12,668 nt of DNA from CAYYJM01 sp964471755 (GCA_964471755.1 CAYYJM010000187.1:1-12668), one strand, 5' to 3'. Positions 1 to 7,048 are shown, numbered from the stretch's first letter. Notes: a model not told the origin generated them from the letters alone. Numbers and translations: made by a program.

Positions 1-996
1 GCCCATCGCCAGGCGGTCGCCCGTCTCATCGATTGCCAGACCGTGGCGGTAGACGATGTCGAACGCCGGCGGCTCCGGCAGGCCGCGCGTCAACACGTCG
101 AACGACGCCCCGCCATCGCGCGTCCGACTGACGACGAACTTGCCATCGACCGGGATGCGGAACTCGTCCTTGACCGCTGGCACGAACCAGGCCGTGTTCG
201 GCTCCCGTGGATGGACCGCGACGGCGAAGCCAAAGACCGACGGCTTCGCGTCTGGCACGTCCTGGAAATGCAGGCCGCCATCGGTCGAGCGGAAGATGCC
301 GTTGTGATGCTGAATCCAGAGTGTGTCCGGAGCGGTCGGGCACTGGACCAACCGGTGGACGTCCTGGGCGACGAGGTTGTGTCGCAGTTCCGGCGGCATG
401 TACGCGGCGTAGAGCCCCTCGCCGATCACGTCCCAGGTTTCGCCGCCGTCGCGCGTGATCCAGACGCCGGCCGTCGAGACGGCCAGGCGCAACGTCTGCG
501 GGTCGCGCGGATCGACACAGATCGAGTGGATGGCGGGGAAGTCATAGCCGCCGCCGAACCAGTAAGCGCGTTCGGGCCGATCCCATAGACCGCGCATCAG
601 GTGCCAGGTCTGGCCGGCATCGTCGGAGCGAAACAGACCGCCCGGCGCGGTGCCGGCCCAGAGGCTGTCCGGCGTCGGTCCCGCCTCCAGAGCCCAGATC
701 AGCTTGAGTGTCGCCGGCTGAGGCGGCTTGCCATCGCCGGTCGTGATCGTCTCGCCGTCCGGGTAGACCGGCACCGGGCACTCCTGCCAGGTGACGCCCT
801 GATCGACCGAACGGCGAAACTTGACGCCGAAGTGGCCGAGGTTCAGGGCGGCATACCAGGCCGTCGGCGTGGCCAGAGCCAGGGTGACGTTCTCGCCCAG
901 AAAGTCGTGCCGGACGACGCGCCAGCCGGCCGCCTCCCGCACGCAGGTGAACAGGCCCTTCCGCGTCGAAACCAGTAGTTGCTCGCTCACGGTCAT
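1..996 (-). CDS. BNR/Asp-box beta-propeller protein (sialidase-like fold), C-terminus cut by window edge
   Basis: An open frame of 332 codons runs leftwards from ATG at 996-994 to the window edge without a stop. It is a beta-propeller of BNR/Asp-box repeats: RSVDQGVTW (about residue 71), RSDDAGQTW (about 131), TRDGGETW (about 170), RSTDGGLHF (about 224) and RTRDGGASF (about 259). Such proteins are often labelled exo-alpha-sialidase or glycosyl hydrolase BNR, but I see no evidence of sialidase catalytic residues, so enzymatic activity is unproven. The N-terminus (MTVSEQLLVSTRKGLF) is not a signal peptide, so the protein is probably cytoplasmic. Its ATG overlaps the stop of the upstream MoaD-like gene (ATGA), with a GGGAGG-type ribosome binding site inside that gene, so the two are translationally coupled. 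The last blade or so is missing. The fold is confident; the function is unknown. Confidence 0.82.
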   Translation of the reverse strand, partial: MTVSEQLLVSTRKGLFTCVREAAGWRVVRHDFLGENVTLALATPTAWYAALNLGHFGVKFRRSVDQGVTWQECPVPVYPDGETITTGDGKPPQPATLKLIWALEAGPTPDSLWAGTAPGGLFRSDDAGQTWHLMRGLWDRPERAYWFGGGYDFPAIHSICVDPRDPQTLRLAVSTAGVWITRDGGETWDVIGEGLYAAYMPPELRHNLVAQDVHRLVQCPTAPDTLWIQHHNGIFRSTDGGLHFQDVPDAKPSVFGFAVAVHPREPNTAWFVPAVKDEFRIPVDGKFVVSRTRDGGASFDVLTRGLPEPPAFDIVYRHGLAIDETGDRLAMG

Positions 997-1277
997 CCTC
1001 CCGACAGAGCCGGAACCAGGAAAAGTTCGCCCTCGGCTGGCATCTCCTCGGCAAGCCCCTGCTTGTCGCGGACGACGACTCCATTGACGAAGGCGGCGAT
1101 GTGATGACGCAGCGACCCATTGTCATCGAGGAGGTAACCGCGAAGGAGGGGCACCTCGGCAAGAAGAGCGTCGAGAACCGCGCGGACGGTCCGCCCGGCG
1201 ACTAGCCAGGTTCGCTCGCCGGGCGGCGAGTTCGGCAGGTAGCGGACCAGTGCGGAAGCCAGAACGACCTTTGGCAC
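993..1277 (-). CDS. MoaD/ThiS-family small ubiquitin-like protein
   Basis: This 94-residue protein has the size and pattern of the MoaD/ThiS beta-grasp family. It starts with a beta-strand (VVLASALVRYL), has a central helix (TVRAVLDALLAEVP), then HHIAAFVNG and GELFLVPALSGG. The Gly-Gly C-terminus is where family members are adenylated and thiocarboxylated by an E1-like enzyme to carry sulfur for molybdopterin, thiamine or cysteine synthesis. GTG at 1277-1275 is preferred because GAGGG lies 6 bases upstream. The frame stays open to a GTG at 1328 with no ribosome binding site. No E1-like (MoeB/ThiF), MoaE or ThiG gene is in the window, so the pathway cannot be assigned. The stop overlaps the start of the beta-propeller gene by 4 bases, suggesting a shared task. 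Family is fairly sure; role is unknown. Confidence 0.8.
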   Translation of the reverse strand: MPKVVLASALVRYLPNSPPGERTWLVAGRTVRAVLDALLAEVPLLRGYLLDDNGSLRHHIAAFVNGVVVRDKQGLAEEMPAEGELFLVPALSGG

Positions 1278-1359
1278 GGGAAGCCCTCGGCAGGGAATCT
1301 GCGTCAACGGGAGGGACTTTACCGTCACCCGGTGGTGGATGCCAGGTCGGCAGGAGGTT

Positions 1360-1391
1360 GTCCGAGCCCGCGCTGGCGGCCGGACTCGGAC
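1360..1391 (-). terminator. Strong hairpin just after lpxA (terminator-like, no U tract)
   Basis: An inverted repeat starts about 14 bases beyond the lpxA stop. Arms at 1360-1370 and 1381-1391 form an 11-bp stem (one U-G pair in the leftward transcript) around a 10-base loop. No run of U follows, so it is not a textbook intrinsic terminator. It could stop lpxA transcription inefficiently, protect the mRNA 3' end, or separate lpxA expression from the MoaD-like gene. The rest of the 128-base spacer (1278-1405) shows no gene. Confidence 0.45.
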
Positions 1392-1405
1392 GAAACACTT
1401 GTGGA

Positions 1406-2215
1406 TCAGGCGGCCTCGGCGCGATACTCGTGCAGGGTGATGCCGCGATGGGCGCTGCTGATGAAATCGGCCAGCTCGCGCACCTCGGGAATGTGACCGA
1501 CCTCGGCCAGCATCCGCTCGATGCCCTGCGACACGGTCAGGCCGAGCTTGAACAGCAGGAAGTAGGCCCGACGTACGGCATCGATGTGCGCCGTCGGAAT
1601 GCCCGCTCGCCGCATGCCGACCACGTTGACGCCGAGAATCTTGTTGATCCCCTGGACGATCATGAACGGCGGCACGTCCTTCGACGAGCCGGAGACGCCG
1701 GAGAGCATGGCGATCCGGCCCATCTTGCAGAACTGATGCAGGGCACTGTGCCCGGACAGCACGACGTTGTCGGCGATGGAGCAGTGACCGGCCAGCAGAG
1801 CGGCATTGGCCAGCATGCAGTTGTTGCCGACGACACAGTCATGGGCGATGTGGCTGGTCGCCATGAAGTAGTTGTTGTCGCCGATGATCGTCTTGCCGGT
1901 GGCCGCCGTGCCACGGTGGACGGTGACGAACTCCCGAAAGACATTTCCTTCGCCGATCTCCACACCGGTCGGCTCGTCGGCATATTTCATGTGCTGAGGT
2001 TTTTCGCCCAGAATGGCGTAGGCGAAGACCTGATTGTTCTTGCCGAGAGTGATATTGCCGACGAGGCGGGCACCCTGGCCGATGGTACAGCCGGGGCCGA
2101 TGATAATTCGGCCCTCGAGCAGGGCATAAGGGCCGACGACAACATCCTCGGCCAACTCGACGTTGGGGCCGAGAAGGGCTGTTGGATGAATCCGCTGTGC
2201 TGACGCCGTGGACAT
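1406..2215 (-). CDS. lpxA: LpxA, acyl-ACP--UDP-N-acetylglucosamine O-acyltransferase
   Basis: The first enzyme of lipid A synthesis: it moves an (R)-3-hydroxyacyl chain from acyl carrier protein to the 3-OH of UDP-GlcNAc in the cytoplasm. The 269-residue protein matches the usual length of about 262. Residues 10-180 are hexapeptide repeats of a left-handed beta-helix (for example GPNVEL, GPGCTI, GDNNYF), followed by the C-terminal helical domain with VNVVGMRRAGI. The key histidines fall at the E. coli numbers: H122 and catalytic H125 in SHIAHDC, H144 in AGHC and H160 in LHQF. G173 is also present; in E. coli this glycine allows C14 acyl chains. ATG at 2215 is chosen because the beta-helix begins just after it and GGGACGG lies 8 bases upstream; an in-frame start at 2254 would add 13 residues. 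lpxD, fabZ and lpxB are not adjacent. Confidence 0.95.
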   Translation of the reverse strand: MSTASAQRIHPTALLGPNVELAEDVVVGPYALLEGRIIIGPGCTIGQGARLVGNITLGKNNQVFAYAILGEKPQHMKYADEPTGVEIGEGNVFREFVTVHRGTAATGKTIIGDNNYFMATSHIAHDCVVGNNCMLANAALLAGHCSIADNVVLSGHSALHQFCKMGRIAMLSGVSGSSKDVPPFMIVQGINKILGVNVVGMRRAGIPTAHIDAVRRAYFLLFKLGLTVSQGIERMLAEVGHIPEVRELADFISSAHRGITLHEYRAEAA

Positions 2216-2309
2216 GGTCGCACCCGTCCCTGGGTTCCGCGAGGATGGTAGCACGAGCGCTGCGCTGACGAGGGATGCCCGGCCTTGCTCGATGGACTCG
2301 AAGAACCGC

Positions 2310-2345
2310 TATATACGGTTTCCACGCGATCGTCGCCAGACCAGT
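2310..2345 (-). promoter_or_regulatory. Possible lpxA promoter (weak)
   Basis: The 156-base spacer between the leucine-rich-repeat gene and lpxA contains the only AT-rich spot nearby, TATATA at 2310-2315, about 95 bases before the lpxA start and flanked by CCG/CGG. With 17-base spacing the -35 would be TGGCGA, a poor match. The call rests mainly on the TATATA box in very GC-rich DNA and on position; it may be chance. Confidence 0.22.
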
Positions 2346-2371
2346 TTCCGGGCGGCCCTCCTGGAATGGCT

Positions 2372-3988
2372 TCAAACCCGGCACTCGACGAACGGCCAGC
2401 GGGCGCGGAGGAGAGCGGCATCGTCGCCGGTGATGGGGTTCCCGTGGAGGTTCAGGGCGAACAGGTGACGCAGGTAAGGCGACTCGACCAGGGCGCGGAC
2501 ACCGGCACTGCCGATCTGGTTATTGTTGAGGGTCAGGGCACCCAGGCGAGCCAGGCCAGGTGCGGCGGCGATGGCCCGAGCCGCGTCTTCGGTCAGGGCG
2601 TTGTTCGACAGAACCAGTGCGATCAGATTGCGGTAGTTGTCCGACTCGACCAGGTGGCGGACGCCGGCGTCGCCGACCGCGTTCTCGCCCAGGTGGAGCG
2701 ACCAGAGATTGCACAGAGTCTTCGATCGGGCCAGGGCACGGGCACCGGCGGCACCGATCTTGTTGCCGCCCAGCCCGATCGCCTGGACTGAGGCGAGAGC
2801 GGGCGAAGCGGCCAGGGCCTGCACGCCGCGTGTGCCGAGACGATTGTCGGCGAGAGCCAGGGCCGTCAGACGAGTCAGGCGATCCGTTCGGGCCAGGGCG
2901 CGGCCGCCGGCGGAACCGATGGTACAGCCACGCAGGTTCAGGGCGGTCAGGCCGGTCAGATGGGGTGAACTGGCCAGGGCCGCCAGGCCGAGATCACCCA
3001 GGCGGTTGTAGCTCAGATCGAGGTGGCGCAATCGGGGCAGGCCGGCCATCCCGGCGACGACCTGGACATCGGCCGCGCCGAGTTGGTTCTCGCTCAGGTC
3101 GAACGTCTCCAGTTCGGGCAGACTGGCCGAGGCCAGGGCTTGCAGGCCGGGCCGGCCGATGTTGGTGTTGCTGACCTCCAGACGCGTCAACCCGGCGAAC
3201 GCGCTGCCGCCAAGTGCGATGTTGGTCAACCCCTCGTCCCCCAGGCCGAGGTTGTCGTCGAGGCGCAGTCGGCGCAGGTGGTGGAACCGGCCGGCAAGGA
3301 TCCGCACGGCCTCGGGGGTGAAGACATTCCGGGTCAGGTCAATCGTGTGCAACTCGGGAGTGTGGAAGAAACCGATCAGACTGGCCAGATCGGCGTCGCT
3401 CGCCCCGGTGCTGGCCAGGCGGAGTTCGCCCAGACTGCTCAGGTGGTGGACATGGTTCAGCGACCCGAGGAGTTGGCCCAGGGAATTACTGCTCAGGTCG
3501 AGCATGCTGAGGTCACGCCAGAGCGTCAGATTGTTGGAGAAGTCGGCCCACCGGCCGGAGTTTCCGCCCCGCAGATTGAAGCGATGAACGTCGGCCACGT
3601 CGGCGACCGCCTCCAGGGTCGCCTGCACCCGTGTGAAGTCGCTCTCGGTCAACTCACAGAGCAGACCGCCGAACGCTTCGAGGTTGGCCGGCAGGCCGTC
3701 CCACCACGCCTCCCGGTGAGCCGTCCGCAGCAGGCGGATTCGCGTGCTGACGTGGACGGGGACGAGCCAGTGTGGCAGCGTCTCTGCCCGACATTGCAGG
3801 CGAATGAAATCCGCCCGCTCGGTCGCACCCTGCTCCTCCAGCCAGTCGGCCAGGATGAGCCGGTGCGTCTCGTCCCAGGGTTCCTCGGCGACGGCGCGGA
3901 GGAAGCCCTCGACGCCGGGAAAGTGCTGAAACCAGGGCTCGACCGGCACAGGATCGATCCGACGGCGACAGACCGGAACGGGCGTCAT
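2372..3988 (-). CDS. Leucine-rich-repeat protein with Gemmata-type TIGR02996 domain
   Basis: A 538-residue protein of unknown function, probably a protein-binding scaffold. Residues 27-68 form a repeat-companion domain of the TIGR02996 kind (FLRAVAEEPWDETHRLILAD, then WLEEQG and FIRLQC), expanded in Gemmata relatives and commonly fused to LRR or similar repeats. From about residue 160 to the end there are about 14 leucine-rich repeats of ribonuclease-inhibitor type. The last nine begin exactly 27 residues apart (293, 320, 347, 374, 401, 428, 455, 482, 509), with cores such as LDLSYNRLG and LALADNRLG. There is no signal peptide or membrane segment, so it is likely cytoplasmic. ATG at 3988 is chosen over an in-frame start at 4015 because a GGAGGAGGAGGG ribosome binding site ends 2 bases before it. 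It diverges from nuo; no functional link is implied. Confidence 0.88.
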   Translation of the reverse strand: MTPVPVCRRRIDPVPVEPWFQHFPGVEGFLRAVAEEPWDETHRLILADWLEEQGATERADFIRLQCRAETLPHWLVPVHVSTRIRLLRTAHREAWWDGLPANLEAFGGLLCELTESDFTRVQATLEAVADVADVHRFNLRGGNSGRWADFSNNLTLWRDLSMLDLSSNSLGQLLGSLNHVHHLSSLGELRLASTGASDADLASLIGFFHTPELHTIDLTRNVFTPEAVRILAGRFHHLRRLRLDDNLGLGDEGLTNIALGGSAFAGLTRLEVSNTNIGRPGLQALASASLPELETFDLSENQLGAADVQVVAGMAGLPRLRHLDLSYNRLGDLGLAALASSPHLTGLTALNLRGCTIGSAGGRALARTDRLTRLTALALADNRLGTRGVQALAASPALASVQAIGLGGNKIGAAGARALARSKTLCNLWSLHLGENAVGDAGVRHLVESDNYRNLIALVLSNNALTEDAARAIAAAPGLARLGALTLNNNQIGSAGVRALVESPYLRHLFALNLHGNPITGDDAALLRARWPFVECRV

Positions 3989-4099
3989 GGTCCCTCCTCC
4001 TCCACGGATCGACACAGAACGGACGCATTCCTGTTGCCGATGGCCGACATGTGTCCTATTTCAGTCCGTGAACAAAAAGCTCGAGACGGATCATCGTGC

Positions 4100-4130
4100 T
4101 TGACCCTCAATCGCGCCGCCCATAGAGAAT
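4100..4130 (+). promoter_or_regulatory. Candidate nuo operon promoter
   Basis: TTGACC at 4100-4105 matches the sigma-70 -35 box at five of six positions. The -10 is weaker: TAGAGA (4123-4128, 17-base spacer) or GAGAAT (4125-4130, 19-base spacer). It sits in the divergent spacer about 105 bases before nuoA. If used, transcription would start near 4137 and the leader would contain the hairpins listed below. The call is based on motif and position only. Confidence 0.35.
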
Positions 4131-4156
4131 GAGAGACAGCACGGCCTGGCACCGTC

Positions 4157-4181
4157 CCTCGACCTTGTCGAGGTTTCTTTA
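4157..4181 (+). terminator. Terminator-like hairpin in the nuoA leader (possible attenuator)
   Basis: CCTCGAC (4157-4163) and GTCGAGG (4167-4173) form a perfect 7-bp stem with a 3-base loop, followed at once by TTTCTTTA (4174-4181). This has the shape of an intrinsic terminator for rightward transcription. No gene ends here; the site lies between the divergent start regions and upstream of nuoA. The most natural reading is premature termination or attenuation of the nuo transcript, but the stem is short and no alternative antiterminator fold was found. Confidence 0.4.
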
Positions 4182-4187
4182 TCCCCG

Positions 4188-4211
4188 ACTTCGTGAAAAG
4201 GTTCACGAAGT
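4188..4211 (+). promoter_or_regulatory. Perfect 10-bp dyad before nuoA, Rex-operator-like
   Basis: ACTTCGTGAA (4188-4197) and TTCACGAAGT (4202-4211) are perfect inverted repeats around AAGG. The core GTGAA-N4-TTCAC matches the known operator of the NADH/NAD+ sensor Rex (TTGTGAA-N4-TTCACAA), with one symmetric change per half site (12 of 14 specified bases). Rex controls nuo or other respiratory genes in several phyla. The dyad ends 22 bases before nuoA ATG and downstream of the candidate promoter, so repression would be by blocking the polymerase. It could instead act as an mRNA stem-loop. Inference from motif only; no rex gene is in the window. Confidence 0.4.
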
Positions 4212-4212
4212 A

Positions 4213-4222
4213 GCTCGCGAGC
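4213..4222. promoter_or_regulatory. 10-bp perfect palindrome next to nuoA RBS
   Basis: GCTCGCGAGC is a perfect palindrome between the Rex-like dyad and the nuoA ribosome binding site (AGGA, 4223-4226). It has no loop, so it is more likely a DNA-protein site than an mRNA hairpin, or it is chance in GC-rich DNA. Confidence 0.2.
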
Positions 4223-4233
4223 AGGATCGGCAC

Positions 4234-4620
4234 ATGGATTTTACGCTGTCGACCTACTATCCGATCTTCATCTACTTCGTTTTCGTGGCCGGGTTCGCGG
4301 TGGCGGCGATCTTCGTGCCCCATCTGATCGCGCCGCGCAAGACAACGCCGGTCAAGGGCATGCCGTACGAATCGGGCATGGACCCGATCGGTGACGCCCG
4401 ACAACGGTTCGACGTGAAGTTCTACATCATCGCCATTCTGTTCCTCGTCTTCGACGTGGAACTGCTGTTCCTCTACCCGTGGGCGGCGGCCTACTCGGAA
4501 GGGACGATAACCGGCGAGGTGTTCCGCAACATTGTGGTGGTCGAGGTGCTGCTCTTCATCGCCTCGGTCGTGGTCGCCTACGTTTACGCCTGGCGTAAGG
4601 GGGTGTTCCAGTGGCGTTAG
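4234..4620 (+). CDS. nuoA: NuoA, NADH-quinone oxidoreductase subunit A
   Basis: A small membrane subunit of complex I (mitochondrial ND3 counterpart) beside the quinone chamber. The protein has 128 residues, the family norm, with three membrane helices at about 8-30, 62-84 and 97-120. The signature loop and second helix are clear: MPYESGMDPIGDARQRF followed by YIIAILFLVFDVELLFLYPW. The loop cysteine found in ND3 and many homologs is serine here (YESG), as in E. coli. ATG at 4234 has AGGA 7 bases upstream and puts helix 1 at the normal distance from the N-terminus. An in-frame ATG at 4129 would add 35 residues encoded by the leader hairpins and is not favoured. It is the first gene of the operon and overlaps nuoB by 10 bases. 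Confidence 0.95.
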   Translation: MDFTLSTYYPIFIYFVFVAGFAVAAIFVPHLIAPRKTTPVKGMPYESGMDPIGDARQRFDVKFYIIAILFLVFDVELLFLYPWAAAYSEGTITGEVFRNIVVVEVLLFIASVVVAYVYAWRKGVFQWR

Positions 4621-5243
4621 GTCTTCCCGAGTTTCTGATCGCCCCGCTGGACTGGCTGGCCAATCTGTGCCGGGCGCACAGTCTGTGGCCGATGCCGTTC
4701 GCGACGGCGTGCTGCGGTATCGAGTTGATGGCGACCGGAGCTTCCCGGCACGACATCGCCCGGTTCGGCTCCGAGGCCATGCGCTTCACGCCCCGGCAGT
4801 GCGATGTCATGATCGTGGCCGGACGGGTCACCATGAAGATGGTCCCGGTCATGCAGCGCATCTGGTTGCAGATGACCGAACCGAAATGGTGCATCTCGAT
4901 GGGGGCGTGTGCCTCCTCCGGCGGCGTCTTCGACACCTACTCCACCGTTCAGGGGATCGACCGCTTCATCCCGGTGGACGTGTACATTCCTGGCTGCCCG
5001 CCGCGACCGGAGCAGGTGCTGCAATCGGTGATCGATTTGCAGGCGAAGATCAAGCGCACTGGCACGGTGGACGGTCGCGAGTTCGACAAGCGGACCCAGT
5101 ACGACGGCCCGCAACCGCTGGCCCTGGAGGTGCCGCCAGCCGAGAAGATCGTGGCTCCGGCCAACGCCGGGACGGCGACGCGCTTGCAGCCGCTGCCGAT
5201 GGTGAACTCCGACGGTACCGGACTCGGAGGATCGCGCCGATGA
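4611..5243 (+). CDS. nuoB: NuoB, NADH-quinone oxidoreductase subunit B (cluster N2)
   Basis: Carries the terminal [4Fe-4S] cluster N2 that hands electrons to quinone. The 210-residue protein has the four N2 ligands in place: adjacent C34 and C35 (ATACCGIE), C100 (SMGACASSGG) and C129 (YIPGCPPRPE). The start is GTG at 4611, inside the end of nuoA, with AAGGGGG just upstream; this fixes the start and implies coupling to nuoA. The C-terminal 45 residues or so, after the conserved core, are a low-complexity Pro/Ala/Gly-rich tail that makes the protein longer than the usual 160-180. It overlaps nuoC by 4 bases. Confidence 0.96.
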   Translation: MALGLPEFLIAPLDWLANLCRAHSLWPMPFATACCGIELMATGASRHDIARFGSEAMRFTPRQCDVMIVAGRVTMKMVPVMQRIWLQMTEPKWCISMGACASSGGVFDTYSTVQGIDRFIPVDVYIPGCPPRPEQVLQSVIDLQAKIKRTGTVDGREFDKRTQYDGPQPLALEVPPAEKIVAPANAGTATRLQPLPMVNSDGTGLGGSRR

Positions 5244-5776
5244 TGACCCGTCAGGAATGGATCGCTGACCAGACGCAGCGCTTCGGCCAGGTCGTGGACC
5301 GGGTCCGCCAGAAATTCGGGCCGGACAGCGTCCGGACGAACATCTTCCGCGATAACTGTCGGATGATTGTCAGCGTCGAAAATCTGTACCCCGTGCTGGA
5401 GTTCCTCAAGGCGGACGGCTTCGACCAGTTGACCGAACTGGGCGGAGCGGACTACCTCAACTATCCGGACGCGAAGGACCGCTTCGGGGTCTGGTACATC
5501 CTGCTGAACATGACGACGGGCCAGCGGCTCATCGTCAAGGTGTTCGTCAACGATCCCGACCCGACGCTGCCGTCGGTCTTCACCCTGTGGAAGGGAGCGG
5601 ACTGGATGGAGCGCGAGGTGTACGACATGTACGGCATCCGCTTCGAGGGGCACCCGGACCTGCGGCGAATTTTGCTGCCGGAAGAGTTCACCGCCCATCC
5701 GCTGCGAAAGGATTACCCGTTGCGTGGACGGGGCGAGCGTCACAACTTCGACCACCTGACCCGGGCCGAGAGCTGA
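5240..5776 (+). CDS. nuoC: NuoC, NADH-quinone oxidoreductase subunit C (30 kDa)
   Basis: A peripheral-arm subunit that packs against NuoD and NuoB; it has no cofactor. The protein is 178 residues. The 30-kDa family signature is intact at about 122-161: WMEREVYDMYGIRFEGHPDL, then RRILLPEEF and HPLRKDYPL. ATG at 5240 is chosen because GGAGG lies 9 bases upstream; it overlaps the nuoB stop (ATGA). A second ATG follows directly at 5243. nuoC and nuoD are separate here, unlike the fused NuoCD of E. coli. It is followed after 42 bases by nuoD. Confidence 0.95.
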   Translation: MMTRQEWIADQTQRFGQVVDRVRQKFGPDSVRTNIFRDNCRMIVSVENLYPVLEFLKADGFDQLTELGGADYLNYPDAKDRFGVWYILLNMTTGQRLIVKVFVNDPDPTLPSVFTLWKGADWMEREVYDMYGIRFEGHPDLRRILLPEEFTAHPLRKDYPLRGRGERHNFDHLTRAES

Positions 5777-5818
5777 CCACCCCCGCGCGAGCGAACCGAG
5801 CACCCGGAGCCAACGAAA

Positions 5819-7048
5819 ATGTCGCTGAAACTGGCGGACGCCATCCTGCCTCCCGAAGGCATCAAGAAGGACTACCTGTGGACCCTGAACTTTGGTCCGC
5901 AGCACCCGGCGACGCACACGACCCTGCGCCTGATCCTGACCCTGGAAGGCGAGACGATCGTCAAGGCCGTGCCCGACATCGGCTACCTGCACTCGGGGTT
6001 CGAGAAACTCGGCGAACACCTCGACTACAACCAGTACGTGACCATCGTCGATCGGATGGAGTATCTGTCACCGATCCACAATGAGATCGCCTGGTTCGAC
6101 GCGGTCGAGAAGCTGATGGGCATCGAGATCACGCCGCGGGCGAAGTACCTGCGGACGATCTTCGCCGAAATCGCGCGCATCCAGGATCACCTGCTCTGCG
6201 CCGGAGCGGCGGCCCTGGATCTCGGCGGCTTCACCGCCTTTCTCTACGCCTTCAACCAGCGTGAGAAGATCTATGACATGATCGAGACGGCCAGCGGGCA
6301 GCGCTTCCATCCGAGCTTCCTGCGCGTCGGTGGCTTTCAGAGCGACGTCAACGAGGACTTCATCGTCAAGATTCGGGACTTCATTCGGGAGTTCCCGAAG
6401 GCTCACGCCGACGTTTGCCGCCTGCTCAACCGCAACCGCATCTTCATCGAACGGACCCGCGGTATCGGTGTGCTGACGAAGGAGGACGCGATCAACCTCA
6501 GCGCCACCGGGCCGATCGCCCGTGCGTCCGGCGTGATGCGGGACATCCGCAAGGAAGAGCCGTACCTGGCCTACCCGGACCTGCAATCGGCGTTCAAGGT
6601 CGTCGTCGCGACGGAAGGGGACAGCCTGGCGCGGTATCTGGTCCGCATGGAGGAGATGCTCCAGAGCCTGAAGATCATCGAGGCGGCGATCGAGAATCTG
6701 CCGAGCGGGCCGGTCAACGTCGATGTCAACAGCAAGGCCGTGCTGCCCAATCAGATGGCCGTCTACCGCAGCATCGAGGGGCTGATTCAGCACTTCGAGC
6801 TGATCATGCCGAACAAGCAGTGGAGCCCGCCAGTCGATGAGGTGTACGGCTACATCGAGTCGCCGCAGGGCGAGCTTGGCTACTATGTCGTCTCCGACGG
6901 CACCGGCACCGCCTGGCGAGCGCGAACCCGGCCGCCGTCGTTCATCCACTTCCAGCTGTTCCCGTATCTGATGGTCGGCCACCAGCTCTCCGACGTGGTC
7001 GCCGTCCTGGGCAGCCTCAACATCATTGCCGCGGAGCTGGATCGATGA
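5819..7048 (+). CDS. nuoD: NuoD, NADH-quinone oxidoreductase subunit D (49 kDa)
   Basis: Forms the quinone-binding pocket with NuoB and is related to the large subunit of NiFe hydrogenases. It has 409 residues, normal for the family. Quinone headgroup residues are seen at H33 (GPQHPATHTTLR) and Y82 (DRMEYLSP); their 49-residue separation equals that of the Thermus protein. Other family blocks are GYLHSGFEKLGEH, FLYAFNQRE, RGIGVLTKEDAI and GELGYYVVSDG. The usual GVLR after TH is TTLR, and the C-terminal SLD...DR block reads GSLNIIAAELDR; both are conservative variants. GGAG lies 9 bases before the ATG. The stop overlaps nuoE by 4 bases. Confidence 0.96.
   Translation: MSLKLADAILPPEGIKKDYLWTLNFGPQHPATHTTLRLILTLEGETIVKAVPDIGYLHSGFEKLGEHLDYNQYVTIVDRMEYLSPIHNEIAWFDAVEKLMGIEITPRAKYLRTIFAEIARIQDHLLCAGAAALDLGGFTAFLYAFNQREKIYDMIETASGQRFHPSFLRVGGFQSDVNEDFIVKIRDFIREFPKAHADVCRLLNRNRIFIERTRGIGVLTKEDAINLSATGPIARASGVMRDIRKEEPYLAYPDLQSAFKVVVATEGDSLARYLVRMEEMLQSLKIIEAAIENLPSGPVNVDVNSKAVLPNQMAVYRSIEGLIQHFELIMPNKQWSPPVDEVYGYIESPQGELGYYVVSDGTGTAWRARTRPPSFIHFQLFPYLMVGHQLSDVVAVLGSLNIIAAELDR

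Noticed and set aside
1250..2203. Rightward 317-codon frame opposite lpxA
   Set aside because: LpxA on the other strand has its catalytic residues and full length. The antisense translation is a low-complexity shadow.
2340..2371. Terminator after the leucine-rich-repeat gene
   Set aside because: Only short, interrupted pairing (TTCC/GGAA and GGG/CCC) and no U tract; not enough to call.
3023..4132. Long rightward open frame of 369 codons opposite the leucine-rich-repeat gene
   Set aside because: It is antisense to a clear LRR protein. High GC at third codon positions keeps the opposite frame open, and the translation has no recognisable domain.
4129..4233. 35-residue N-terminal extension of NuoA
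   Set aside because: It has no good ribosome binding site, the encoded peptide is not hydrophobic or conserved, and the DNA there contains the leader hairpins. ATG 4234 gives the normal NuoA length.
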